A DNA stretch of 64,000 nt from Streptomyces plumbidurans (lineage in GTDB: Bacteria; Actinomycetota; Actinomycetes; Streptomycetales; Streptomycetaceae). The translations under genes were made by a program, and so were the position numbers. A model generated the notes under the pieces. The model was given only the letters and a program-made list of their open reading frames with translations, did not search any database and had not been told where the DNA came from. The stretch is from contig NZ_JAFJSY010000023.1 of NCBI RefSeq assembly GCF_019857225.1, positions 87,191 through 151,190 of the forward strand, in the 5' to 3' direction. This document shows positions 31,985 to 40,159 of the stretch, piece by piece; the first letter of the stretch is position 1, and each line of letters opens with the position of its first letter.

Positions 31985-34900
31985 TTATTCGTCGATGTCC
32001 CAGCGGGAGCCGGTCAGCCAGGTCTGCCAGCGTCTGATGCTCTGGCCGGTCTGCCAGCGGCTGAAGGGGCCGCGAGCCTTGATGATCATGTGGCGGAGGT
32101 TGCCGCGGACTGCGGTCACGGCCGCAGTGAGGGCCGCGAGGGCTTGCAGCGGGATCTCGTAGTGGCGGCCATGCTGGGCCACGGCGTCCGTCGTGACCGT
32201 GGCGGAGGGGTGCAGTGCGGTCCGGCGGCGCTGTACGGCGTCGGTGGCGAGGGCGGCGGCCCGGTACAGGCCGGTCCGGCGGACTGTGTCTGCGGCGGCG
32301 GTGACGGCGGCCTGCAGGAGGACTTGCGTGGCTCCGCGGATCCCTGCGCCGCCGGTGGCCGTGGCGGCGGCGGACAGCAGTTGGCCGATGCGGCGCCCGG
32401 CGGCCGCCGCAGCGGTCTGGCCGGCGTTGAGTGCGAGGGCTGCGGCCCGGGCGGTGGTCGTGGTGGTGGTCGTGGCTGCGGACAGGGCCAGGTTGCCGAG
32501 CCGGCCGAGGGTGGCGTGGGTGACGCTGACGGCAGCGCGTGTGACAGCGGCCGCGCGTGTGACGCCTGGTGCGGTGGCTGCCGTCACAGCACGTGCCAGT
32601 TGACCAGTGCGGGACACGGCCGGGCTGGTCGCGGCGGTGGTCTGCGAGGACAGGGCAGCAGCCCGCTGGGTTGCCGGGCTGGTGGGGACCGCCCCTGCAA
32701 TGCGCACAAAGGTTGCTCGGCGGACAGCATCCTGGAGGGTTACGGCGGCCGCGGCGCGGAGCTGGGCGGCCCGGGCCACGCCGGACGTGAGGGTGACGGC
32801 CGCGCCGAGGAGGATGCCGCGTGCCGTTTGCGTGATGCCGCCGGCCCCGGTCGCCGTGATCGTGGCGGCGAGGGACCGCGTGTATGCGGCGCCCTTGGTC
32901 ATGAGGGCGCTGGCGGTGCTGGTGCCGGTCAGTGCCAGCGCGGTGACGCGGCCGGCGGCGGCCGAGGCGACTGCGACGGCCTGGCGGGCCAGGACCGTCG
33001 TGCGGGCGGCGGCCGGGCTGCCGGTCACGGCGGCCGTGAGCGTCGTGGACAGGCCGCGCACCGCAGTGGCCGACGCCGTGACGCCGCCGTCGCGGGCCAT
33101 GAGAACGGTGCGGCGGACTCCGGCGCCCAGGATCTGCGCGGCCGCGCGGGCCAGGCTGGTGGTGCGTCGGAGCGTGCTCGTGCCGGTGACGGTGGCGTCG
33201 AAGCCCAGACCGGTCGACCGTGCGGTCAGCGGTGTGCCGGTTGCGGAGGCGTGACGGGCCAGAAGGAGCCCGCGCCCGCTGGCCGCCGTCCCGGTGAGCG
33301 TGCTGGTCCGGAGCAGTCCGGCCCGGCGGACGGCCGAGGCGGTGGTGGCGGCGATGGCGGAGGCCAGGACCGTCACGGTGCGGCCAAGGGCCGCCGCCGC
33401 GGTGGTGGTCACGGTGGCCGCCCGCGCGCCGAGCACGCCTTGGCGGCCCGTCGCGGCGGTGACGGGGACGTCGGCGCCCAGCGCCCCGAGAACGCTGCTG
33501 CGGCCGGTACCCGTGACCCCGGAAACGGTGACGGCCCGGGCGAGGCTCCCCAACCGTCCAACCGCCCCGCCAGCGGATGACGTTGCGGTGAGAACGGTGC
33601 GCAGGCCTCGCACGGCCGCCGCGGTGACGGATACGCCGGACGCGCGGGACAGGACGCCTGCGCGGCGCGCGGAAGCCGTCGGCGCCGACGTCGCGCTACG
33701 GGCCAGCACTCCCTGCCGTCCGGTCGCCGCGGTGACGGCCGCAGTCGCGGTCCGGGGCAGCACAGCCGCGCGGGCTGCCCCGCCCGTCAAGGCTGCGGCC
33801 CCGGCGCGGGCAAGGAGCGCCTGCCGCGAAGTCGCGGGCGTGGTCTGGCCGTTGGCGGTGCGCGTCAGCACGGCCCGCCGGGTGAGCGTCAGCGCGGTGG
33901 TGGCGGTGACAGCCCTGGCGAGCAGGCCCGCGCGGCCGGCGATACCGGCCATGGTCACGGTCGCGCCCGCGGAGATCGGCACCAGCTGCGAGGAGGAGGT
34001 GAACTCCACCAGGGCCCAGAGGGTGGAGACACGGCGCGTGCTGGACTGGGAGACGTTCCCCCGGTAGCCGATCTGCGCGGTCGCGAGTTTCGCCCGGGTC
34101 CACGCGCCGCCGCTCTGCGGGTCGGTGTACGAGGTGAGCTGGTGGATGAAGGGTGCGGCGGACCGGTGGGTGGCCCAGCCGTTGAGAGCGACAGAGACTG
34201 AGGCGGACTCGGTGACGGTTCCCGACGCCTGGGACTTCAGGCGGTAGACGATGCTGGCCGCAGTGGTCGCCGACGAGCCGATGCGCCCGCCGATGGCCAC
34301 GAGGGTGATGGTGTCCGAGGCTCCGATCCCCGCCGACGTCGGGGACGAGACGGCGAAGTCGTCGATCGTGGTGGTGCCGGTCGCCGTGGTCTGGTTGTAG
34401 CTGGTGGCGTCGTTCGGGGTGGTCTCGTTGACGCGGGTGTAGTTGTTCGCGCTGCCGGCGGTGCCGCCGACCGCGGTGGCCCACAGGTTGCTGTCGCCGG
34501 CGGCTGCCGGGACCAGGTGCACGACGCTGCCCTCGCCCGGCAGCGAGGTCTGCGCGCTGCCGGTGGTGTCGTTGACGGCGATGTCGTCGATGTTGATGTC
34601 GCCGGTCGTGGACGCCGTCTGGAATCCCGCGCGGACGCGGGAGAACCCGGACCCGGAATCGATCGTGGTCATGGTGGCCGACCCGAACGCTGTGCCGTCC
34701 AGGTAGCCGACGACGGCCGCGGTCGAAGCGCCGTCGTCGTCGTCCAGCTCGACCCGGTACCAGGTCCCGGTGGTGAGGGCGGCTGAGGGCGTGCTGACGA
34801 CGCTGCCCAGGTCTGCGTCGTACAGCTGCAGGGTGCCGTCAGCGTTGAGGGCGATGCAGTGCGGGAAGTTCCCGGACTGGCCGACGCTGTAGACGATGCT

Positions 34901-35140
34901 CGTGGCGGACGGCACCGTGTTCACCCGCAGGTAGAACCGGTGATACGTCCGCTTGTTGGCGTCGGCGGTGTCGACCTGGTGCTCGATGTACCCGGTTGCG
35001 GCTGCCGGGTGCGAGCGAAGCGATGCTGCTCCGGCGCGGTGCGTGGTGGTGTCGATCGTGCAGGTACCGGTCGACGAGGTGAACTCGACGTTCGCGGTCA
35101 GAGACTGCAGCTCGAACCCGCAGGTCCACATCCGCGCCAC
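31985..35140 (-). CDS. Repeat-rich protein with LamG-like head
   Basis: A 1051-residue protein. Residues 1-190 are a LamG-like beta-sandwich (CTIDTTTHRAGAASLRS, WYRVELDDDD). Residues 200-385 form a second beta domain (AATAVG-type, IDDFAVSS). From about 403 to 985 the chain is built of about 32 copies of an 18-residue unit with the pattern R-x3-L-x-R-A-x-T-V-T-x-T-A-A-x2, hardly interrupted. The end is basic (RWQTWLTGSRWDIDE). No signal peptide. The regular period fits a solenoid or fibre. It lies upstream of the terminase, unusual for a tail protein. It may be a fibre or decoration protein; function inferred. Confidence 0.8.
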   Translation of the reverse strand: MARMWTCGFELQSLTANVEFTSSTGTCTIDTTTHRAGAASLRSHPAAATGYIEHQVDTADANKRTYHRFYLRVNTVPSATSIVYSVGQSGNFPHCIALNADGTLQLYDADLGSVVSTPSAALTTGTWYRVELDDDDGASTAAVVGYLDGTAFGSATMTTIDSGSGFSRVRAGFQTASTTGDINIDDIAVNDTTGSAQTSLPGEGSVVHLVPAAAGDSNLWATAVGGTAGSANNYTRVNETTPNDATSYNQTTATGTTTIDDFAVSSPTSAGIGASDTITLVAIGGRIGSSATTAASIVYRLKSQASGTVTESASVSVALNGWATHRSAAPFIHQLTSYTDPQSGGAWTRAKLATAQIGYRGNVSQSSTRRVSTLWALVEFTSSSQLVPISAGATVTMAGIAGRAGLLARAVTATTALTLTRRAVLTRTANGQTTPATSRQALLARAGAAALTGGAARAAVLPRTATAAVTAATGRQGVLARSATSAPTASARRAGVLSRASGVSVTAAAVRGLRTVLTATSSAGGAVGRLGSLARAVTVSGVTGTGRSSVLGALGADVPVTAATGRQGVLGARAATVTTTAAAALGRTVTVLASAIAATTASAVRRAGLLRTSTLTGTAASGRGLLLARHASATGTPLTARSTGLGFDATVTGTSTLRRTTSLARAAAQILGAGVRRTVLMARDGGVTASATAVRGLSTTLTAAVTGSPAAARTTVLARQAVAVASAAAGRVTALALTGTSTASALMTKGAAYTRSLAATITATGAGGITQTARGILLGAAVTLTSGVARAAQLRAAAAVTLQDAVRRATFVRIAGAVPTSPATQRAAALSSQTTAATSPAVSRTGQLARAVTAATAPGVTRAAAVTRAAVSVTHATLGRLGNLALSAATTTTTTTARAAALALNAGQTAAAAAGRRIGQLLSAAATATGGAGIRGATQVLLQAAVTAAADTVRRTGLYRAAALATDAVQRRRTALHPSATVTTDAVAQHGRHYEIPLQALAALTAAVTAVRGNLRHMIIKARGPFSRWQTGQSIRRWQTWLTGSRWDIDE
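32185..33934 (-). repeat. 54-base in-frame repeat array
   Basis: The part of the 31985 gene that encodes residues about 403-985. Each unit is near 54 bases (18 codons), with about 32 units; units differ in sequence but keep R at position 1, L at 5 and a T/A-rich end. Unit divergence is high at the DNA level, so it is an old array rather than a recent tandem expansion. Borders are approximate. Confidence 0.8.
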
Positions 35141-35252
35141 GAGCGTGTGCCCCCTTACCGGTCACGAAGCGGCTGGGGCACGGGCCGGCGCATCCCGCTC
35201 ACCGCAAGCGGCCCCCTCGCGGCGGAAGTTCGGCCCCCGATCTGCAGGTGGG

Positions 35253-36158
35253 TCAGGAGAACTTGCAGGTGAGGGTGTACGCCACTTGGTCGCCAGAGGA
35301 GAGGCTCTGCGCGCCGTGGTCGGCCTTGAAGAACAAGGATCCGTTGGTGACGTTGCTGACGCCGGGGATGTTCCCGCCGGTGACGACGTCGTTCGCGGCG
35401 ATCGTGGAGATCGCGGTGGAGCCGTTCTGGGCACGGGTCACGGTCAGCGTGTTCGTGCTGATGCCCGTGATCTTCATGACCTCGGTGCGGTAGCCGAGCG
35501 TCTTCACCGCTTTGGTGATCTCGTCGTCCTCGGTGAGGGAGTCGATCGTGTAGTACGAGGCGCCGCCGGGGAGGTCGCCCGCGAGGCGTGCGGCCTTGAT
35601 CTCCCGGAGCACGCGGACCCGGAACAGGGTGGCGGTGCCGGTGAGGACGACGGCGCGCTCACCATTGCGTTCGATCTCCCAGGCGTAGCGCTGGTACTCC
35701 ATGCGCTGCAGCTGGCCGAGGAGGCCCCCGCCGTCCTCGCCGTAGAAGACGCCGCCGACCGCTCCGACTTTCCGGCGCATCGCGGCCGCTGCATGTTCCA
35801 CAAAGCTGGGGTTGAGGACGGTGTCGGCGTCCTGGACGAGGATGAGGTCCTGGTCGTCGAGGTCGGGCAGGACTTCGTCCAGGCCGATGTTGAGGGCGCC
35901 GGCCTTCTTGCCCTTGACGTTGCGCAGGTCGAGGACCGCCGCGCCGGCGTCACGGGCCGCAATCGCGGTGGCCATGTTGTCGGTGCAGTTGTTGGTGACG
36001 GTGATGATCTCGTCGGGCACACGCGTCTGGACCTGAAGCCCGCGGATGGCGGCGGCAATCCGGTCCGCTTCGTTGCGCGCCGGGATCAGTGCGATGACCC
36101 GTGGCTGCTGATAGTCGTGTGTGGCCGCCAGCAGGGAGGCCGTCGTGTAGGTCGTCAT
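35253..36158 (-). CDS. GT2 glycosyltransferase fused to phage beta domain
   Basis: A 301-residue protein, start at 36158. The first 215 residues are a family 2 glycosyltransferase: ALIPARNEADRIAAAIRGL, VTNNCTDNM, VQDADTVL (DxD metal site) and LTEDDEITKAVKTLGYR (catalytic base motif). The chain then switches at once to ITGISTNTLTVTRAQNGSTA and a beta-rich tail, the repeated Ig-like segment seen in phage virion proteins. The usual GT2 Q..RW motif and membrane helices are missing. It may glycosylate virion proteins, teichoic acid or the repeat protein next door; or it may be a structural fusion with lost activity. Start uncertain, as no clear ribosome site is seen. Confidence 0.8.
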   Translation of the reverse strand: MTTYTTASLLAATHDYQQPRVIALIPARNEADRIAAAIRGLQVQTRVPDEIITVTNNCTDNMATAIAARDAGAAVLDLRNVKGKKAGALNIGLDEVLPDLDDQDLILVQDADTVLNPSFVEHAAAAMRRKVGAVGGVFYGEDGGGLLGQLQRMEYQRYAWEIERNGERAVVLTGTATLFRVRVLREIKAARLAGDLPGGASYYTIDSLTEDDEITKAVKTLGYRTEVMKITGISTNTLTVTRAQNGSTAISTIAANDVVTGGNIPGVSNVTNGSLFFKADHGAQSLSSGDQVAYTLTCKFS

Positions 36159-36261
36159 GTGGCTGGTCCAAAACGGGTGGTGGGTCAGGGACTTGGCTGA
36201 AAGCCGGGCCTCTTCGTGCCGCCCTCGCCGGTCCACGCCTGCGGGTAGGGGCACTCGGGCA

Positions 36262-36486
36262 TCAGGCGTCGGCCGTTCGGCTGCTGCCGTCGGTGGCCGT
36301 CTCGGCCTCGTCGACAGCTGCGCGGGGGTCGGCTCCGCGGGCTGCCATGCCGGCGAACGCGAACTGGTCACGGGCACGGCCCGCGGCCTCGTCACGGTCG
36401 AGCCGCGTGGCGCGCAGGTCGCCAGCACATGCCTCAGGCGTCGCAGGCGCCGACACGATCGGGTTCGGCTTGTACCGGCTGCTCAT
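36262..36486 (-). CDS. Small alanine/arginine-rich protein
   Basis: A 74-residue protein starting MSSRYKPNPIVSAP at 36486, overlapping the upstream stop as ATGA. Its sequence is helical (DRDEAAGRARDQFAFAG) and charged, with no motif I know. It links the 219-residue gene to the glycosyltransferase gene and may belong to the same late transcript. Confidence 0.6.
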   Translation of the reverse strand: MSSRYKPNPIVSAPATPEACAGDLRATRLDRDEAAGRARDQFAFAGMAARGADPRAAVDEAETATDGSSRTADA

Positions 36487-37142
36487 GCGCTCGCCACCGG
36501 ACGGCGCAGGAGCCGGCACTTCTCCGCGTGCGCCTGCGCCACCGCCTGGATCTCGGGCAGCGTGATGTCGATCTTCTCGTCACAGGCGTCGTCGCCCGGC
36601 TCCAGATCGATCGGCTGCCCGGCCGTCCACTGGCACCGCTCCCCACCACACGACGCGAACAGCGCACCGTGGCGGAAGCGGATGTCGAGGGGTGCGCCCG
36701 CGACCGTGATGTAGCGGGCGATGACGCCGTCCGGCCACGGCTCGTCACGCAGCACGCTGGGCGCGGGAGCACGGCCGGTAGGGGTGAGCAGCGCACGCAG
36801 CGCGGTGTTCAGCGCACCGAGTGCCTCCGCCATGAGCCCCGTGTCCGAGCGGTCGTCTTGGACGTCTGCGTACCGACGCAGCAGCGCCCGGGCCACGCTC
36901 TCTTCGGGCGTGATCGGGAGCTGGACGGCACGGCGGGAGTCACAAAGCTGCGCGACGCCGGCCTTCATGGCGGCGACGGCTTCGGCCACGACCGTGGACC
37001 TGTCGCCACCGCGAACGCCACCGTGCCGTACCAGGGCCTGGCGGGCCGCGGCCTCGCTGACCGCGAGCGGTTGAACGACGTCGAGGAAGTAGAACGGAGG
37101 CGGCGGCGGCTCGTCCCGTTCCGGGTGGGTAGTGTCGGGCAT
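36483..37142 (-). CDS. Hypothetical protein, first gene of the late operon
   Basis: A 219-residue protein with ATG at 37142 behind GAAAGGG. The N-terminus is acidic and proline-rich; the C-terminal third (ARYITVAGAPLDIRFRHGALFASCG, CQWTAGQPIDLEPGDD) looks beta-rich with two cysteines. It is the first gene reading away from the large dyad at 37235, so it probably follows the late promoter. No family assigned. Confidence 0.65.
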   Translation of the reverse strand: MPDTTHPERDEPPPPPFYFLDVVQPLAVSEAAARQALVRHGGVRGGDRSTVVAEAVAAMKAGVAQLCDSRRAVQLPITPEESVARALLRRYADVQDDRSDTGLMAEALGALNTALRALLTPTGRAPAPSVLRDEPWPDGVIARYITVAGAPLDIRFRHGALFASCGGERCQWTAGQPIDLEPGDDACDEKIDITLPEIQAVAQAHAEKCRLLRRPVASA

Positions 37143-37234
37143 TGCCTGCCCTTTCGTCGCTGTCAGGGTGGGCGCCCTCGCCCCAAATGGCGTTCCAGCG
37201 CCGGGGCGAGGGCTTTGTGCATCAGCAGCGCGGT

Positions 37235-37282
37235 GCCGCTTCCGGCGAGTGTATGGCATGCCATACGCTATTCGGAAGCGGC
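37235..37282. promoter_or_regulatory. Nested 48-base dyad between divergent genes
   Basis: A 16-base perfect palindrome GTATGGCATGCCATAC (37251-37266) is flanked symmetrically by GCCGCTTCCG (37235-37244) and its complement CGGAAGCGGC (37273-37282). All arms share one centre at 37258.5, and only the six-base spacers do not pair. It lies between the late-operon start (37142, minus) and an HTH gene (37291, plus), so it is a strong candidate operator or cruciform for both. Confidence 0.8.
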
Positions 37283-37290
37283 CCGCCCAA

Positions 37291-37632
37291 ATGGAGATGG
37301 GGCCAGGTGTGATCGAGGAGGTTCAGCGAGTGGTCGAAGCGGTAAACGCAGTGAGGGCCATCGAGGAGCCCGAGCGCCGAGCACGGGCAATCACTGAGCT
37401 CCTGAGGGCCCAGACCGAAGCCGACCCAGACCTACGCGACGAGCGCCGCCAGATCGCCCTCAGCTGGCGCGCCGAGGAACCGCCGGTCTCGTTCCGCGAA
37501 ATCGCCCGGCGCCTCGGCGTATCGCTCGGCACGGCGCAAGACATCCTGCGCGGCCACTCCGGCCCCTGGAACAACCGGCCGAGAGCGAAAAAGAAGAAGG
37601 ACGAGGGCAACTCAGGCGCCGACAACAGCTAG
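37291..37632 (+). CDS. Small HTH DNA-binding protein
   Basis: A 113-residue protein (ATG 37291; GTG 37309 is an alternative). Residues about 70-95 form a helix-turn-helix (SFREIARRLGVSLGTAQDIL), and a basic tail follows (RPRAKKKKDEG). It begins 9 bases after the large dyad and reads away from the late operon. Small HTH proteins of this kind act as local regulators on Streptomyces phages and plasmids. The dyad is its likely target. Confidence 0.75.
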   Translation: MEMGPGVIEEVQRVVEAVNAVRAIEEPERRARAITELLRAQTEADPDLRDERRQIALSWRAEEPPVSFREIARRLGVSLGTAQDILRGHSGPWNNRPRAKKKKDEGNSGADNS

Positions 37633-37795
37633 ACGAGCCGCGGTGCACCGGCGACGGGTCCGTGCCACCCCAGCCGGTCACCGACGCTCGTGAGGCGACG
37701 CCAGCTGCAGCTGAATGCTGCGAGATCTTCAAAAGACGGCCGCCGCCCTCGACGACGCGTAACACTGCCCCAACACACGCGTCACTGGGGGGACC

Positions 37796-38473
37796 ATGGG
37801 CGAAACACCAGCACGACCACCGCGGCCGGACGAGGAAGACCTCCTGCGCTTCCACAACGGCGACACCCTCGACAACATCCCCGTTGTACGGCTGCCCGAG
37901 CACACCGCTGCCCCGCCCCAGCCCGCGGGGCTGAGCTGGTGGAAGGTCGGCGCCCTGGGCCTGGGGGTTGCCGCGCTCGGGGCGCTCGCAACGGTCGGCG
38001 CCCTGCAGCTGGCCGCCGGCGACGGCCGATCCGGTCCACCGGCCGCCGCCCGTACGCCCGACGCACCGGACGCCGCGGCGGCCGAGCAGGACGCGTCAAC
38101 CGCCACGCCATCGCCGACACCCACAGCGTCCGCTCCGTCCGGCAACGACTCGCCTGCCATCACGTCGGCAAGCGGCGTTGAGCAGGTACGCGTTATCCAG
38201 GCGCCGGCCACGGGCGGAGACGTCGCCACGACGTACTGCCTGGTCTACACGGGCTCGGAAGACGACGGACAGAAGGAGGCCGTCCTCCTCGCGGATGCGC
38301 CGGCCTACCAGTGCGGCGACTTGCTGTCGTACGACCCCGTGCACGGCTCGCTGCACGACACGGTGCCAGTGTGCGAGCCCCCGTCCCGTGCGGCGATGCT
38401 CGTTTTCGATCCTTCTTCGAGCTGGGGCGACAGCTTGTTCTTCGCCTGCCTGACACAGCACCACGGCGCATAG
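37796..38473 (+). CDS. Single-pass membrane protein
   Basis: A 225-residue protein. A 45-residue cytoplasmic N-terminus precedes one transmembrane helix (about residues 48-72, VGALGLGVAALGALATVGALQL). A disordered A/P/T/S-rich linker and an external domain with four cysteines (TYCLVYTG, YQCGDLLSYDP, PVCEPPSR, FFACLTQ) follow. It stands alone on the plus strand amid minus-strand late and early genes, so it may be expressed from the lysogen. Superinfection exclusion is possible but unproven. Confidence 0.75.
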   Translation: MGETPARPPRPDEEDLLRFHNGDTLDNIPVVRLPEHTAAPPQPAGLSWWKVGALGLGVAALGALATVGALQLAAGDGRSGPPAAARTPDAPDAAAAEQDASTATPSPTPTASAPSGNDSPAITSASGVEQVRVIQAPATGGDVATTYCLVYTGSEDDGQKEAVLLADAPAYQCGDLLSYDPVHGSLHDTVPVCEPPSRAAMLVFDPSSSWGDSLFFACLTQHHGA

Positions 38474-38515
38474 CAGTGGCGGCCGGAGACGATCCGGCTG
38501 CCCGTACGGATGATG

Positions 38516-38540
38516 GGTCCGCCTCCCGGCCGGGCGGACC
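38516..38540. terminator. Hairpin between converging genes
   Basis: GGTCCGCC (38516-38523) pairs with GGCGGACC (38533-38540). It lies between the stops of the plus-strand membrane protein gene (38473) and the minus-strand 38625 gene, so it can terminate both. Confidence 0.6.
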
Positions 38541-38624
38541 GTGAGGTCGGCAGGAGCGGACGCGGACGGCTGCCCGCCCGCAACCCGGGGGGCAGCCGTG
38601 CAGGTCGGAACGGATCCCGTCGCG

Positions 38625-38807
38625 TCAGGCGGGGCGTGCCGTGGGCGCTACGACGACGAGGAACTCCGGCTCGGGGAACTCCTTGTGGAGTTGGGTGACG
38701 GTGTCTTCCATCTCCGGGGCGGTCGGGGCGGTGGTGTAGTGCGCGAGGTCCGTCCGGCGGCGGCGGCCGTCCTGCTCGTCCATCTGGTAGACGGTGATCG
38801 AGTACAT
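38625..38807 (-). CDS. Small beta/helix protein
   Basis: A 60-residue protein, ATG at 38807 behind AAGGA. It reads MYSITVYQMDEQDG and then has a short helix (PEMEDTVTQLHKEFPEPEF) before a beta end. It is the last of three small minus-strand genes that start at 39500. Family not recognised. Confidence 0.65.
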   Translation of the reverse strand: MYSITVYQMDEQDGRRRRTDLAHYTTAPTAPEMEDTVTQLHKEFPEPEFLVVVAPTARPA

Positions 38808-38866
38808 GGTGGGGTCCTTCCGGGCGGTGAGGGTGTGGACGCGGGCGGTGGCGGGGCGGCGGATGG

Positions 38867-39103
38867 TCAGTCGGTGGGTTGGCACTTGTGGGGCAGTCGT
38901 GCGAGGGCGAAGTAGCGGATCAGCCGCGGGTTCTCGCGGGTGGCGTAGCGCCCGCAGGCCTGGACGTCGCACAGGTACCAGCGGCCGGTGCGGGTCGACT
39001 TCTTCCAGGCGAGTTTGTCGTCGCCGCACCGGTTACAGCGGGCCAGCTTCGTGACCTCGGCCGCGTTGTTCATGGGCGAGCCGGTGGCGGTGAAGTGCTC
39101 CAT
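38867..39103 (-). CDS. Small zinc-finger protein
   Basis: A 78-residue protein. Two Cys pairs (CNRCGDDKLAW and CDVQACGRY) frame a KKSTRTGRWYL strand, a typical treble-clef/ribbon arrangement; the C-terminus is RYFALARLPHKCQPTD. The type is frequent in Streptomyces phages and plasmids, with possible DNA or protein binding. Function unknown. Confidence 0.7.
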   Translation of the reverse strand: MEHFTATGSPMNNAAEVTKLARCNRCGDDKLAWKKSTRTGRWYLCDVQACGRYATRENPRLIRYFALARLPHKCQPTD

Positions 39104-39113
39104 GGCTGTTCTC

Positions 39114-39500
39114 TCAGGCGGCGGGGGCGGTCTGCAGGGTCTTTGGGGGTAGGGGTGGCATGGGGATGACGGAGATGTCGGTGCCGAGGAGTGGGGTGGT
39201 GGGGTCGATGGTGCGGACGATGCGCAGGGGTTGGCCGTCGGGGTCGGTGACGTGCCACTCGTGGATCGTGGAGCCGTGGGCGTGGGCGTGGGTGATGTCG
39301 GCTTGGGTCTTGGTGATGGTGTCGTGGCCCCACAGGGTGCCGTGGTGGTCGTAGTTGGCGACGATGGCGGGTTCGTCGACGGGTTGTGGGGCGGGTTCGG
39401 GGAGGGGGGTGTTGAGGGTGCGGATGGGCTGGGGGTCGATGGGGGCGAGGACGAGGGCCGTGCCGATGAGGCTGGCGGCGGCGAGTTCGATTGTGTTCAC
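39114..39500 (-). CDS. Hypothetical protein with N-terminal hydrophobic helix
   Basis: A 128-residue protein with GTG start at 39500. The first 22 residues (VNTIELAAASLIGTALVLAP) look like a signal anchor, and the rest is proline-rich and then mixed beta with HDTITKTQADITHAHAHGSTI, a His-rich stretch. It faces the operator array at 39567. Function unknown; possibly a secreted or membrane-attached protein. Confidence 0.65.
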   Translation of the reverse strand: MNTIELAAASLIGTALVLAPIDPQPIRTLNTPLPEPAPQPVDEPAIVANYDHHGTLWGHDTITKTQADITHAHAHGSTIHEWHVTDPDGQPLRIVRTIDPTTPLLGTDISVIPMPPLPPKTLQTAPAA

Positions 39501-39566
39501 GGTGGGTCCGTTCGGGCTGACGGGGTGGGGGCGATGGGTCAGGCGTTGCTGCCTTCCCATCGTTTG

Positions 39567-39637
39567 TTTGTAGCCACAAAACTACGGCGATTGTAGCCAC
39601 AAGACAAGGGGCTATGGTCGCTCGTTTGTGGCCACAA
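39567..39637. promoter_or_regulatory. Three TTGTRGCCACAA operator copies
   Basis: Dyad motif TTGTRGCCACAA occurs at 39568-39579 (A), 39591-39602 (A) and 39626-39637, where TTGTGGCCACAA is a perfect 12-base palindrome. They lie between the divergent starts at 39500 (minus) and 39657 (plus). The right-hand gene encodes a short ribbon-helix-helix-like protein that could bind them and autoregulate. Confidence 0.75.
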
Positions 39638-39656
39638 TCTCGGGTAATCTGACCTC

Positions 39657-40016
39657 ATGACACCCGACACCGGAGCCGAGTACGACACTCCCCGCAAGTT
39701 CCGCGCACCCGACGACGAATGGGAGCCCTTCGAGGCAGCCACCCGCGCCGTCCACCCCGAGGGACGTAGCCCTCGCGCCAAGGTGCTGCGCGAGTTCATG
39801 CGCTGGTACATGCGCCGCCCTGGAGCCAAGCTCCCCGAGCGGCCACCGGCCGGGCCGTGGTCGCGGAGCAGCCTTGCGTGCGGTGCCCCCAACTACTCCG
39901 ACCGCTGCGAGCTGACGGCAGGCCACAAAGGGCGCCACCGGGACGGCATCATGACCTGGCCGGAGGGCGTGGAGCGCTCGGTCAGCCCGGCGGGCAGCGA
40001 GGAGACCACTGCATGA
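39657..40016 (+). CDS. Small ribbon-helix-helix-like DNA-binding protein
   Basis: A 119-residue protein. The segment RKFRAPDDEWEPFEAATRAVHPEGRSPRAKVLREFMRWYM matches the short beta strand and two helices of ribbon-helix-helix regulators (CopG/ParD type). A small Cys/His region (LACGAPNYSDRCEL, AGHKGRH) follows. It begins 20 bases after the operator cluster and overlaps the next gene as ATGA. Likely local regulator; inferred. Confidence 0.75.
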   Translation: MTPDTGAEYDTPRKFRAPDDEWEPFEAATRAVHPEGRSPRAKVLREFMRWYMRRPGAKLPERPPAGPWSRSSLACGAPNYSDRCELTAGHKGRHRDGIMTWPEGVERSVSPAGSEETTA

Positions 40017-40159
40017 GCGAGCGCTCAAAGGTCCGGATCACGGTCGACGCGAGCAGCGTGACACGCGCCTTGGACCGGGTCGCCGTCGAACTGCCACAGC
40101 CATCTGATGACGACGAGGGAACGGACCTGGTGTGCCCGGGCGGGGAGTCCACCGCGTGA
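40013..40159 (+). CDS. Small protein in plus-strand trio
   Basis: A 48-residue protein beginning MSERSKVRITVDASSVTRAL, with ATGA coupling to the previous stop. It is acidic at the C-terminus (PSDDDEGTDLVCPGGES). No fold or function assigned. It overlaps the following GTG as GTGA. Confidence 0.55.
   Translation: MSERSKVRITVDASSVTRALDRVAVELPQPSDDDEGTDLVCPGGESTA

Noticed and set aside
31787..33580. A 597-codon plus-strand frame across the repeat protein gene
   Set aside because: Antisense shadow of the 18-residue repeat; the translation is low-complexity glycine/alanine/arginine.
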